From assembly GCF_040869045.1 (NCBI RefSeq), contig NC_090322.1, positions 182,341,477 to 182,405,476 on the forward strand: DNA of 64,000 nt, read 5' to 3'. Every line of letters begins with the position of its first letter. Position 1 is the stretch's first letter. The position numbers and the translations under genes were made by a program. This DNA comes from Eurosta solidaginis (Eukaryota; Arthropoda; Insecta; Diptera; Tephritidae). Shown here one piece after another: positions 44,239 through 56,113 of the stretch. The notes beneath the pieces are model-generated. The model was not told the origin of the DNA. It saw nothing but the letters and a program-made list of their open reading frames with translations, and ran no database searches.

Positions 44239-45004
44239 CAGTTTTCAGCAATAACATAGTTGGGAGGAACGAGAAACGTTAAAAAAAACGTCAAGGCAGT
44301 TGCTGATTGTATTCAGTCTCGTCTTTGTTTTTGCGAAAGTTATTATAGCTCTCGCGATATTCTACTCAGTCCTTCGCATTCTAAGCTCATCGTAAGACTA
44401 AACACTATCGAAAAATATGGATATTTGCAAAAAGCTTCACCAATATTACTTCTCACAACATTGCCAACGTCAATTAAAATTTTTTGTATTCCACTTCTGA
44501 GTTAGAACGTTTTTTTATATACATACTGGATAGACTGGATTTGTCCCCATACGAAATTAAAAAGCTGCAAGATATTCTCTTAAACTAAAAGCTTATGTTG
44601 AGAGATTCGAAAAAACTTGTACTCTTTTCGGGTCCAGTCCCAATTGTTTTTTGTTTATATCGACTTCTTTTTGACACCATTTACAAAAATGTTCAACATT
44701 ATTTTGGTCTATAATTCTTTCTAATGTCCACTTTTTTTCCACCCAGCCATGGTGAATATAATTGTTATAAAATTAAAAATGATTTTGCTTGATAAGTTTT
44801 GTGGTATGAAACTGTATGTAAACATAAGAATCGAAAAAGTCATAACCCTTAAAGTATATATCAAAACATGCATTATACATTGTAGGAATAAAAAAATAAA
44901 TGCGTTGCATTTAAAGATGTGAATTAAAATATATTTAGTTTTCTCTTTCACTTTGACATTTATTATTTTTTTAGCAGACATTTTTATAAATTGCGTTCTT
45001 CAAT
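44239..45004. other. Intergenic sequence between the LTR element and Nup93
   Basis: AT-rich, no coding frame with a recognisable domain. Its beginning (CAGTTTTCAGCAATAAC) joins the sequence left of the LTR element at 38413 once the duplication is removed, so it is the old jub-Nup93 spacer. Confidence 0.5.
44959..44964 (-). promoter_or_regulatory. Nup93: Nup93 polyadenylation signal candidate
   Basis: AATAAA on the minus strand about 40 nt after the Nup93 stop codon. Confidence 0.4.
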
Positions 45005-45690
45005 TTAGTGCATTAATATTTCTGTTTGAACAAGTCTTTTATTTGTATCGCCTGGCATGCGGTATGGGACCGTGGCAGCCATATTCGTAATAGCTTTAGC
45101 CTTTTCACGCAAATGTTGCAACTGCTACATTAGAAAACAGATCGTAAAACAGATTACAAATTTAAATGGTACATATAGTTACATAGTTACTTACACGATC
45201 ACGCCCCGTATCTACAATACCAGTATCACGACCCTTAACACTTTTGTACTGAGCATATAAAATATCCATTGCTGCCAATAATATATCTGGATACACTTTA
45301 CAAATCTCACCACCCAAGCGTTTGAAATTATTTATGCACTCCTCCAACTCTCCCATTGACAAGGGCACAAGTTTAGTGTTAGCAAGCACTTCCAACGCCA
45401 ATTGATACTTTTGTTCGTGATAATAATCAAAGAAAGAAACAAGTTCGCATAGTAAATTGAATGTGGAAATAACTTTTGGCTCACATTCGATGCGATTGCC
45501 TGTTGACAAAAGAACAAAAAGACATTAAGAAATGTATATCAAAATACACAGACTCAGTCTTACCCCGCATCCGCTCTCTAAAGTCAGCCGCAGTTACTGT
45601 TAAACGTTCGCGTAGCGAATCTTTTTGAGAACTTTGATGTACGACTTGAGAAAGGAGTATGGCAAGATAGCGTAACGCTTGACTTTGCAT
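45005..45690 (-). CDS. Nup93: Nucleoporin Nup93, last three exons
   Basis: Exons 45690-45564, 45499-45195 and 45124-45005 join in phase (127+305+120 nt) to a TAA stop. The encoded C-terminus reads MQSQALRYLAILLSQVVHQS, STFNLLCELVSFFDYYHEQK, KLVPLSMGELEECINNFKRL and ends PYRMPGDTNKRLVQTEILMH, matching the metazoan Nup93 C-terminal alpha-solenoid (FFDYYH, PYR...GDTN.RLVQ.E.LM). Nup93 anchors Nup205/Nup188 and the inner ring of the nuclear pore. The rest must lie beyond 64000, because no other Nup93 exon is seen to the right. In flies there are two Nup93 paralogues; which one this is cannot be told. Confidence 0.88.
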
Positions 45691-45727
45691 CTATTAAATG
45701 AAATAAAAAACGTGATATATAAGTTAA

Positions 45728-45884
45728 GGTATTCTACTGTATGGCTTTGATGTGAAAGAGTTTTCTTTGAGATTTTTGATGAATTTGAAAATGTAAAATG
45801 AAAATTTTTGAAATTTCCTGGTAGAATAAAATTGTTACTGAACAACAAAAGATCTCCATAAAATTTTTTAATAAAATTATTATT
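45728..45884 (+). repeat. 5' terminal repeat of the split gypsy-type element
   Basis: Shares GGTATTCTACTGTATG through ATTATTATT with 54353-54507 with few differences. Immediately followed by the primer binding site. Short for an LTR, so it may be only the part that survives at both ends. Confidence 0.7.
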
Positions 45885-45902
45885 TGGCGCCCAACGTGGG
45901 GC
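45885..45902 (+). other. tRNA primer binding site
   Basis: TGGCGCCCAACGTGGGGC directly after the 5' repeat. The TGGCGCC start is complementary to a tRNA 3' end (CCA preceded by GGCG), as expected for minus-strand priming in LTR elements. Confidence 0.7.
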
Positions 45903-46661
45903 TGTCTTAAAGTTTTCTTTTCAAATGATTATAAAATCCTAGATATGAAGCTCCGTTGAATTCGCTTTGTGAAAAATAAAATAGTGACTATTAAAAGGAT
46001 CATATAATCCTAAATATTTCTATTGAAACTCTTTTTAAAAAGTGAAATAAAATAACTCCGAAAATTTTGAACGTGCAAAAAAGGATCATAAAATCCTATA
46101 CGCCGCATCATTCATAATCCCTAAACAACAAGCAATTTTTAACGGAGAAAAAAAGTAAAGCAGCGCTCGAATCCTGAAACACAATCTCCGATTCTTATAG
46201 GCAAAGGAAAATATATTCCAGACGGGTTAGTCTTTAACGGAAGGATAAGACAATAATACAATCAACTAACATCATTTAATCAATTTATATTCTTCAATCA
46301 AATAATCTTTTAATCGATCAAGTACCTATATCTAAAAATAAAATATAAACTGTAAGTAGATATCAAAATTGATGTGGCTATTTGGTTTAAATATTTGAAT
46401 TTATTATGAGGGCATAAAAATTCCTATTGTTAAAAGAAAATACTATCATTTGATTTATATGCGATTTTGAATTTTTTTTTTTTTTTTGTGTGTTCTAGGG
46501 TACTGCGCAAATATTAAGATTGTTTTTATAAATTTTTTTTTTACAAAGGATCCTTTTCGACTTTACTTAGAAAAAAATAGAATACTTAAATTACATATAA
46601 TTTGTAATTTAAATAATTTAAATTATTTGTGTAATAATTTAGGATAGTTTGGGTTAATAAA

Positions 46662-47124
46662 ATGAGTATAACACGGGAACAAGTATTGGAAATAATTAAG
46701 GTAGCAAGTGATAATACTAGACAGGAGTTAGATAATAAAATACAGGCAAGTGAAAATGTTAGGCGAGAATTAGCGGCTAAACTAGATTCGCTTACTTTGG
46801 CTCTTGGGCGATTAGAGGTACCAAATGTAGAGGCTTACAAGCCAGTGGAAATAATTTCTACAATTGATTCAGGGAACTGTAGATTAGATTTAGTTAAATC
46901 TTTACCGGAGTTTGCTGGTGATGCTTCATGTTATCCAACATGGCGTTCTGCTGCGAATTTCGCAATCAAACATTACCCTAAGGGATCAGAAAAATATTAC
47001 GTAGCTCTACGTATACTTAGAAATAAAATTACTGGTTCCGCCAACATGACGTTGTCATCTTTCAATACTGTTTTAAATTTTGAAGCGATCATTGGAAGGC
47101 TGGATCAGACGTACGCAGATAAAG
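46662..47124 (+). pseudogene. Split gypsy-type element gag, first part
   Basis: Starts MSITREQVLEIIKVASDNTR, then SLPEFAGDASCYPTWRSAAN and YYVALRILRNKITGSANMTL with FNTVLNFEAIIGRLDQTYAD, a capsid typical of the 17.6/gypsy group of insects. Cut off after TYADK by the jockey-like insertion. The rest (about 51623-52204) carries a frameshift near 51690 and a TAG near 51886. Confidence 0.8.
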
Positions 47125-47295
47125 AAAGCGGTGAAAAATATGCGCATATTCTAAAATCTTTTTTAATTAGTTATACGCACTAAATATTTGTGAAAAATAT
47201 ACATAAAAACTCTAAAATTCAACTACAATTAGCGGACATAAATGTTCTGCAGTTATTTTATGCAAAAACATTGTAAACTACTTTTATAATAAATT

Positions 47296-48654
47296 TTGTA
47301 TATGTGGAAAGCAGAATGGAGAAAAAATGTGACAAATGCAAAAGTAATATACGAGGAGAAGCGTAAAAAGGCGTGGGTGTGTGGTAAATATTACCACTTA
47401 ACAACAAAATGCTCAGGCTTGGATCAATACAGCGTCACCAAACTTGTAGAATGTGAGATGCTTAGGTTTATGTGTACTGACTGCGTGCAGTATGTACATA
47501 ACGTTGATGACATCCTTAAAGATATGCAAATGGTGGTAAAGCAGAATGGACAACAATTAGCAGAGTATAGAAGTGAGTTTGATAATTCACTAAAGAAAAA
47601 TGAGCTAGAGATTAAACAAGTACTTAAAGCAGTGGAAGTTGCATTTAGTGAAAGAATCAAAGCAATGCAAAAAGCTCAAGAGTCTTGCGAAAGAAGTGTG
47701 AAAGAAGGAAACAAAATCCGCGAAATAGCAGAAGGGTTCAAGCGAAGCAGTGAGCAAGTATGCGAAGAGTTAAAAAGCAATAAAAATTACAATAAGAAAA
47801 TGATTGAAACAATTAGTAATGAAAATAAAAAAATATGCACAGAAATAAAGAGAAACGGCAATGTTGAAGCCAAGGCATCGTATGCAGCTGTAACAAAAGC
47901 GTTGCCAGAGATTAGAAAAGCTGTTCCCTTAATAGTTAAGCCAAATACAAACCAAGGTGCTGAAAAACCCAAAAATGATCTAAACTTGAATGTCGATCCA
48001 AATGAGCTACAAATTACAAATATAGTAGCAAGACAAAGCGGTGTAGTGATTGTAGAAAGTGCAAATGACCATTATCGTGAGAAAATAAAAAATGCTATTG
48101 AGAACAGCCTCGGAAATAACTACAATGTGAAGATTCCTATGAAAGTGAAACCAACCGTTATTGTAACTGGTATAAATTTCAAGTATGATAATGATGAGCT
48201 TACCCAGAGAATTAAACGTCAGAATAATTGTCTATCCGAAACAGATATAAAAATTGTCAAGCAGTATGAAGTTAAAAAAAATGAGAAAATTTACTATAAC
48301 GCCGTACTTGAAGTGGAGGTTGAAGCTTTTATGAATATACTAGCCGGAGAAATGCTCAATGTAGGCTGGGAGCGGTGCAGAGTATATGATGCAGTGCAAG
48401 TACTATGTTGTTTCAAATGCAAAGGCTTCAATCACAAAGCCAGTGACTGCAAAGCAAAAGAAGTATGCACAAAATGCTTGGGTGAGTATAAATATGTGGT
48501 ATGCAATAAAGAAGCAATAACTAAATGCATCAACTGCATCAGGGCAAATAAAGAATTAAATTTGGGACTGGACGAAAATCACGATTCCATGGACAGAATG
48601 TGCCCTGTGTATCAACAAAAGCTCATAGCAAGGAAGGGGAAGATTGGCTATTAG
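47296..48654 (+). pseudogene. H1 ORF1 (gag-like nucleic-acid-binding protein)
   Basis: The original start is probably 47316 (MEKKCDKCKSN), whose CxxC pairs with the CGKYYHLTTKC and CTDC seen in the other frame to form a PHD-like finger, so there is a frameshift near 47360. A coiled-coil region follows (47500-47850), then an RRM-like stretch (IVVESANDHYREKI to VIVTGINFKYDNDEL) and C-terminal knuckles CFKCKGFNHKASDC and CTKC. These proteins bind element RNA. Stops at TAG 48652-48654, 6 nt before the ORF2 start. Confidence 0.75.
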
Positions 48655-48660
48655 CAACCA

Positions 48661-51477
48661 ATGAGGGAATCTGTAACCACAAAACACAAGTCAAAAACTA
48701 ATACAAACCTGCGTTACAAAGTGCTCAACTTGGACTGTATATATCTTAATATTAATAGTATAACAGCAAATAAGCTAGAGCTGGAACATCTTATAGAAAT
48801 AAAAAAACCCAGCATTGTTTTATGCGCGGAAACATGTACAACAGATAAAATCATGGATTCTGAGCTATGCATTTCCACATATAAATTCTTCCGCTGCGAT
48901 TCCCACAGTAGACATACAGGTGGTGTTTTAATGTATGTACATGAAAATTTACAATATAGTATAGTGTGTAATAAAGCTATTGACAGGAATGTGTGGTGCA
49001 TTATCATAAAACTTAAAAAATATGCGTTAAAATGGCAAATTGGTGTACTCTATCACTCACCAAATAGCAGTGATGCTGACTTCATAACATACTTAAACAA
49101 TGTCATCAATGAACACCTCAGGGAATCTGACAACATTATAATAGTTGGAGATTTTAACATTAATATGAATATATCATCAACATACTCAAACCAGCTTATA
49201 AGTTTATTTGCACAAATGGCTATGGTACAAAGAATAAATTTCAACACAAGAATAACTGAGCACTCTTCTACGAAAATAGACTTATTGTTCAGCAATAATG
49301 AGCAAGTTAAAACTGAACATGTAAGTGAATATAGAATTTCCGATCATGAAACAATTCATTACAAAGTACCAACAGCTAAATATTGCAAAATGAGAAAAGT
49401 TGCTACTGTCACCAACTGGGAGTACTATAGCGCAGAAAATCTTTTAAATCTGCTGCGAACATGCGACTTTAGCTCTGTGTCTCATGTAGGAGTAGAACGT
49501 AGAACTGAGATCCTGAACCATATTTTAACTGAAGCTATGCAAGCATTGACGTATGAGAAGAGGATCCAAATACAACTGAGGAATAAGTGGTATGACCGTG
49601 AGCTAAGGGAACTGCACAAAAGAAAACTTGAATCCTATAATACTGCTAGAAATACTGGCAACTGGGTGGATTATAATGGCATTAAAAAAATATATAAAAA
49701 AACTGTTATGTATAAAAAGAAGAAATATATGGAAGATAAAGTGCTCGATAGTGCAGGAGACATGAAGCGGATGTGGAAGTCTTTAAAAGATCTTGCTGAG
49801 CTCACCGATGACAAAAAGGTCGTTAGCAAAATAGTAATTAACGGTGAATGCCTCGAGAAGGAATACGATATAGCCAATGCCTTAATACATTTTTTGTACA
49901 GAGCATAGCTGAAATTAATGATAGCATTGAAATAATTCCGATTGCGACAGAAACAAGTGTAAATAATGCAATTGAAACTTTTCAATTCACCGACGTAGAG
50001 TTAGATGATATAATGAACATTACTAAATCTTTTAGAAACAAATATGGTGGAAAAAAGCTTTTGTCGGAGGGGGTATTTAAAGATGCCATGATTTACATTG
50101 CTCACTTCTACAAAGATATAATAAACGAATCAATAAACAGTAGCATTGTTCCAAATTGCTGGAAAGTATAAACTATAGTACCTGCGGAAAAAGTCAAAAA
50201 TACAGTAAGGCCGGAGGAACTGCGCCCAATTAATACGGTACCCGCAGATGAAAAAATTATGGAAACGGTGGTTAAAAATCAATTACTGGCATATCTAGAT
50301 AAATACCAAATTATTATACCTGAACAATCTGGGTATAGGAAGAGCCATCCTTGCGAAACAGCACTGAATATGGTTATTGCGGAATGGAAAGAGGATATAA
50401 CTGACAAGAAAGTTGTGATCTCAGTCTTTTTAGACTTAAAACGTGCTTTTGAAACTGTGGATAGAGAGGACTGCTTAATGTTATGTTTAATAATGGGATA
50501 AGAGGAAAAGTCTTGGAATGGTTCAGAAGCTATTTGAGTAATAGAAAGCAGAAGACAATAATTGGAAGTGCAGTTTCACCGGTTGCTGATGTATATATTG
50601 GGCTACCGTAAGGTTCAGTATTAGCACCGCTATTGTTTACAATATATATTAACGATATTAAAGAATGCTTGAAATATTGCAATATTCGACTATTTGCGGA
50701 TGATGTATTGATAACGATCAGTGAAAGAAGTGCGGACTTTGCGGTATCGAAAATGCAAGAAGACTTAGACTCCCTTTACAAATGGCTATGCCATAGAAAG
50801 TTGAAAGTGAATGTGGATAAAACCAAAAGTATGATATTTTGCAAAAATCAAAGCATTATGGGTGCCAATAACCTTAGCAATATTACTCTGAAGATAAGAA
50901 ATGTTGAAATTCAGCAAGTAGACAAGATCAAATACCTAGGAGTCTGGATCGACAAAAACCTTAGATTTGGAGAACACATAAGTTATTTAGAAAACAAAAT
51001 TGCAAAAAAAAAATGGTTTTATGTACAGAACTTGTAAATATATTAGTGAACGACACAAAATATTAGTGTATCGATCAATTATTGAACCGCACTTTATCTA
51101 TTGTCCAACAATCCTGCTATTAGCAAATGACACACAAATAAAAAAAACTGCAGATACAACAAAACAAGGCAATGCGATTAATTTTAAAATATTCGCCAAG
51201 AACACCAAAAACTACAGTGCTAAATATGTTAAACTGGCTCAGTGTAAAACAGTCGATATATTATTTCACATTGAAATTTATACATCATATGAAATTGGGA
51301 ATAACACCGAATTATCTGAACGGGAGAATACATTTTAATAATGAAAGACATAACTATGGAACAAGAAGCAGCGGAAATATAAGACTGCCTAGAGTAAGAA
51401 CGGAGTTCGCGAAGAAGACTTTAGAATATATAGGTTATAAAATGTACAATGAATTACCAAATGCGATAAAAGACTGA
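48661..51477 (+). pseudogene. H1 ORF2 (endonuclease and reverse transcriptase)
   Basis: The first piece (48661-49908) has the endonuclease: YLNINSITANKLELEHLIEI, CAETCTTD, HTGGVLMYV, IIVGDFNINM, ISDHETIHY. RT follows in broken pieces: 49848-50171, 50259-50501 (IPEQSGYRKSHPCETA, VFLDLKRAFETVD), 50633-51037 (RLFADDVLI) and 51000-51477 (thumb, IIEPHFIYCPTIL). The PQG box has a TAA (LP*GSVLAPLL, near 50610). Multiple frameshifts: inactive. Confidence 0.8.
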
Positions 51478-51622
51478 AAATATTAATAAGTTTAAAGCAA
51501 AATTATTTTTATACTGTAAGTCATTAAGCATGTAATGTATACAATTTATTTATATATATATATTTTTTTTACCTTGAACTAGGTCTTAAAGACCGTAAAT
51601 AAATAAATTATTATTCTTATAT

Positions 51623-54424
51623 ATATGTTCTTGAAAATGAGCTGAGTATGCTTAGGCAGGGTAGTATTATGGTAAGGTTGAGGAGCATTTAATTCTGATA
51701 ATACACAAGCATATAATGACTTACAGTAGTAACACTAATGAAGTAATAGATGCGGTAAATGAGAAAGCCAGACAAAACGCTCTACGTGTTTTCATCTCTG
51801 GGCTCCGTCGTCCTTTATGTGATATCCTTTTTTCATCAAGGCCAAAGGACCTCCCTACTGCATTAGCCATTGCTAAGGAATTAGAATAGAATCATAAACG
51901 GTCGAACTTTGCAAACACTTTTGCTATAGGTAATATGATAAAACCTAACAATTTCCGTCCATCTGTAACTCTGAGTAAACGTAGTCCGTTATCAGGTTCA
52001 AATTTTAAAAATCAACCGCAGCAAATGGAAGTGGACCCAGGGTCATCACTTTATAAGCCAAGGACATCAGGAAATGGTTTTCTAACTCCAAGTCGGAATG
52101 TTAATTCTGCTCACCCGTCAATTATCGCTCATCCTGAGCAATTGCCGAATCGATTAGTACCATTTAAACGCCCTAGGGAACTATCTGGCCTTTTGAGAGG
52201 CCTTTGGAAAAAACTCAACGTATAAATTATATGCCTGACAAAACTGGTCAGTTTTGTGATGAACTCAATTATAATGAAAATAATATTGGTGGGATTGAAT
52301 TTGATGATAATGAGTCCCAAATTCAAGTTTCAGATTTTAGTGATGAGATAAATTTTTTTAAACTAAATTCGCTCCTTCCATACATTACTAAAAAAATGGT
52401 GAATGGACAGGAGCTTCGTTTCTTAATTGATACTGGTACATCAAAAAACTATATTAAAAATTTTTCAATTCTTTGTCGAGTCAAATTAATAAAACATCCG
52501 TTTAGATTAAAATCAATAAATGGAGTCAATTTAATAAATCAAAAGTGTCTAGTTAATTTACTTGATCATACTTCAACGTTTTACTTCCTTGAAACATTAA
52601 ACACGTTTGACGGTATTATAGGATATGACTTTTTAAGAGAAATTGATGCGAAAATTTATACAGAAAGTGGATATTTGTGTTATCGAAATGGTAGAGTTGC
52701 AATTGAACAGCTCAAGTTAACCTGATTAGGATAACAGAAGATTCAGTTCCGGAACATGTACGTAATCATTTCAGAGAAATGATAAATAATAATATTAATG
52801 CGTTCGCGAATCCAAACCGAGCCATGGCTTTTAATACAAATGTAGTAGCTAAAATACGTACAGTAACAGATGATCCTATTTATAGTAGAGGTTATCCTTA
52901 TCCTATGTCTGCTGCAGATTTCATTAATAATGAAATACTTAGTCTTCTGAAAGATGGCATAATTAGAAAATCGTGTTCTACATATAATTCTCCAATAAAC
53001 GTTGTAACAAAAAAGGGGTTGGATGAAAATGGAAAGCAAAAGTTGCGAATAGTAATTGATTTCCGAAAAATCAATGAAAAAACTATATCAGATAAATATC
53101 CAATACCCGAATTTCTGTAATTTTGTCAAATTTAGGAAAATCACGGTTTTTCACTACTCTTGATTTGAAATCTGGTTTCCAGCAGATAAATTTATAGGAA
53201 AAGGGCAGGCAAAAAACTGCTTTCAGCATTAATAATGGAAAATACGAGTTTTGTCGTTTGCCGTTTGGATTGAAAAACGCCCCAAGAATTTTTCAGCGTG
53301 CAATTGATGATGTTCTACGCGACGAAATAGGTAAGACATGTCACGTTTACATCGATGACATTATTGTTTTTTCACGCGACGAAGATACACACATAAGAGA
53401 TGTAGATAAAATTTTTAAAATGTTGGAGCAATCAGGAATGAGGGTATCGTAAGATAAGTCGAAATTTTGTAAGACATATGTTGAGTTTTTAGGATTCATG
53501 GTTTCACAAAATGGTATTCGAACCTATCCTGATAAAGTTCGGGATATAATTAACTATAAAATGCCGGAGACATTACGGGGGTTGCGATCTTTTCTTGGGC
53601 TAGCTGGCTATTATCGCAGATTTGTTAAAAATTATGCTTCAATAGTGAAACCATTAACAAAATTTTTGCGTGGTGAGAATGGCCATATTGACGCAAATAA
53701 TTCGAAACATGTGAAAATTAATTTTGATCGTGAAGCAGAGTTCGCTTTTACAAAAATGAAGAACATACTTGCTTCGGAAGATGTACTTTTACAGTATCCA
53801 GATTTTAATTGTCCATTTGAGTTAACAACTGATGCTTCGTCAAATGCATTAGGAGCGGTATTATCTCAAAATAGTAAACCAATCACAATGATTTCTCGAG
53901 CGCTTTCTTCCACTGAGCAAAACTATGCAACAAACGAACGTGAGATGTTGGCTATTGTGTGGGCATTGAAAGCGTTGAGACATTATTTGTATTGTACAAA
54001 AAATGTAAGGATATTTACTGACCATCAGCCACTTATATTCTCTATTTCGGAAAAAAACCCAAATACAAAAATTAAAAGATGGCGTGCATTTATCGAAGAA
54101 TTTTCTCCAACATTTCATTATAAGCCTGGAAAAGAGAACAAAGTAGATGATGCTCTTTCAAGACAGTATATTAATAACCATACCATTACTTTGGAAACTG
54201 TGTATTGTGAAGAATCTTCAACAGATGTAATTGAAACTGTTAAGTGCCCTGTTAACCAATTTAGAAATCAAATTGTCTTAACAAAAGGACCATCTTTTAT
54301 TAAAACTCCTAAGGTTGTTTTTAACAAATTTATACGCCATACTATTGTTTTTGGTATTCTACTGTATGTCTTTGGTGTGAGAGTTTTCTTTGAGATTTTT
54401 GATGAGTTTGAAAATGTAAAATGA
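51623..54424 (+). pseudogene. Split gypsy-type element: gag remainder and pol without integrase
   Basis: The gag remainder runs to about 52220 and lacks an obvious zinc knuckle. Protease is at 52380-52700 (ELRFLIDTGTSKNYI). RT is in pieces (52779-53120, 53258-53452): MPFGLKNAPRIFQRAIDDVL and HVYIDDIIVFS replace the usual YMDD/YVDD by YIDD. RNase H is at 53498-54200 (ELTTDASSNALGAVL, NEREMLAIVWAL, IFTDHQPL). Stops near 53120, 53195 and 53450. No integrase. Confidence 0.78.
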
Positions 54425-54507
54425 AAATTTTTGAAATTTCCTGGTAGAATAAAATTGTTACTGAACAACAAAAGATCTCCATAAAATTTTTTAATAAAAT
54501 TATTATT
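54353..54507 (+). repeat. 3' terminal repeat of the split gypsy-type element
   Basis: Partner of 45728-45884. The pol frame runs into it after the integrase region was lost. Confidence 0.7.
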
Positions 54508-55050
54508 TTATACATGCATGATCAATATTGGTTGGGACCGCTGTCCAGTTTACGATGTTCAAACGGTAAAAAGATGTTATAAATGCATAGGGTTTAACCA
54601 TATAGCGGCTACTTGTACACTTAAACAGAGGTGTAGTAAATGCAGCGGGGAACATAAAGTCGAAGACTGTACAGAGAGTGTATCCCTAAATAAATGTTTT
54701 AAATATTAATACAGAACACAACATCATGAGTTATGAATGCCCAGGTTATTTAAGGAAACTTAAGCTGGAAAGACAACGCGTGGGCTTTTAGCCACCAAAA
54801 CTAGCTGATCGGGGGATAAAAGCTTTTAACTTACAGTGCATTTACCTAAATATATGTATTTTTCTAGCCAACAAAGCTGAACTAGAAAGAATTATAGAAG
54901 AGTTAAATCCGGACATCGTTTTATGTTCAGAATCATGTATAACATCGGATGTTAGTGATGCGGAAATAAACATTCCTTATTATACAATGGTTCGTTGCGA
55001 TTCTCATAGCAGACACACAGGAGGTGTAGTCTTACTATTAAAACAAGAAA

Positions 55051-56070
55051 GGACGGGACTGTCTTCGGCTGTGCCGAAGACTTCATACCTTTCATGAATG
55101 GGGCTGAACAATAATCTTATCCCATTCGTAATCTCCGAATAATCGGATGTATAAGATAAGAAATATATAGTGAACAGATCTGTGAGGATGCAAAGTTTCA
55201 GGTTTTTTGTGGTCTGCGTGTAAAAACTATGACTACGAATCACGTATTTCAACAATATATGACGTAAACGTAACTATTTGATGAAATTTTATGAATTTTG
55301 AAGCTTCTAGCCGTAAAAAAGGGGCAATAAAATACAGTTTATATGGGGTATATAATATATGTACCACCGATCTCTATGATTTTTTCAGACAACAATATAT
55401 GCTATACACGTAATCATTTGGTGAAATTTGAAGCTTCTAGCTGTTAAAATGGGGCAGAAATTGCGCAAAGTTTCTTATCTGAACAATCGGTTGTATGAGA
55501 TATATACTATATATACCACCGATCTCAATGATTTTTTCAGACAACAATATATACTATACACGTAAGCATTTGGTGAAAGTATGTATTCCACCGGTCTCAA
55601 TGATTTTTTCAGACATCAATATATGCTATACACGTAAGCATTTGGTGAAATTTGAAGCTTCTAGCTGTTAAAATGGGGCCGAAATAGCAAAAAAAAAAAT
55701 ATATATATATACTATATATGTATATATACTATATATACCATCATATATATATTATATATATCACAGATCTCTATGATTTTTTGACACAACAATATATACT
55801 ATACACGCAAGCAATCGGTGAAATTTGAAGCTTATAGCTGTTAAAATGGGGTAGAAATTGCGCCAAGTTTCTTATCTGAACAATCGGTTGTATGAGATAT
55901 ATACTATATATACCACAGATCTCAATGATTTTTTCAGACAACAATATATACTATACCCGTAAGCATTTGGTGAAATTTTAAGCTTCTAGCTGTTAAAATG
56001 GGGAAGAAATTGCGCAAAGTTTCTTATCTGAACAATCGGTTGTATGAGATATATACTATGTATACCACCG
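55051..56070. repeat. Tandem-repeat block with a terminal hairpin, inserted in H2
   Basis: Opens with AGGACGGGACT and the perfect hairpin GTCTTCGGC-TGT-GCCGAAGAC. From about 55290 a unit of roughly 100-170 bp repeats several times: GAAGCTTCTAGCTGTTAAAA, TGGGGCAGAAATTGCGC, TTTCTTATCTGAACAATCGG, ATATATACTATATATACCAC, GATTTTTTCAGACAACAATA. A hairpin plus internal minisatellite is seen in Helentron/DINE-type non-autonomous elements, but class is inference. No gene. Confidence 0.6.
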
Positions 56071-56113
56071 ATAGCGAGGTTGAGAAATAAGTGGTACGAT
56101 CATGAACTGACCG

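Larger units (their letters stand above)
47125..51622 (+). mobile_element. Jockey-like non-LTR retrotransposon H1 inserted in gag
   Basis: Sits between the two halves of the gag (TYADK before, ENELSML after). It has a 5' leader of about 190 bp, ORF1 and ORF2 separated by 6 nt, and a 3' end reading CTTGAACTAGGTCTTAAAGA and CCGTAAATAAATAAATT, typical of jockey-group elements. Target duplication could not be fixed with confidence. Confidence 0.8.
45728..54507 (+). mobile_element. Gypsy-type LTR retrotransposon, integrase deleted, split by a jockey-like element
   Basis: Direct repeats of about 156 bp at 45728-45884 and 54353-54507 frame it; the left one abuts a primer binding site. gag starts at 46662, is interrupted at about 47124 by a non-LTR element and resumes at about 51623 (ENELSMLRQGS). 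Protease, RT and RNase H follow to 54424, but integrase is absent: the frame runs from the post-RNase H region (IVLTKGPSFIKTPKVV) straight into the 3' repeat. The element starts only 37 bp from a Nup93 exon. Confidence 0.8.

Noticed and set aside
45691..45727. Possible truncation of Nup93 by the LTR element at the exon border
   Set aside because: A proper splice acceptor (TTTAATAG) stands before the exon and lies outside the terminal repeat, so a large intron is more likely than a truncation.
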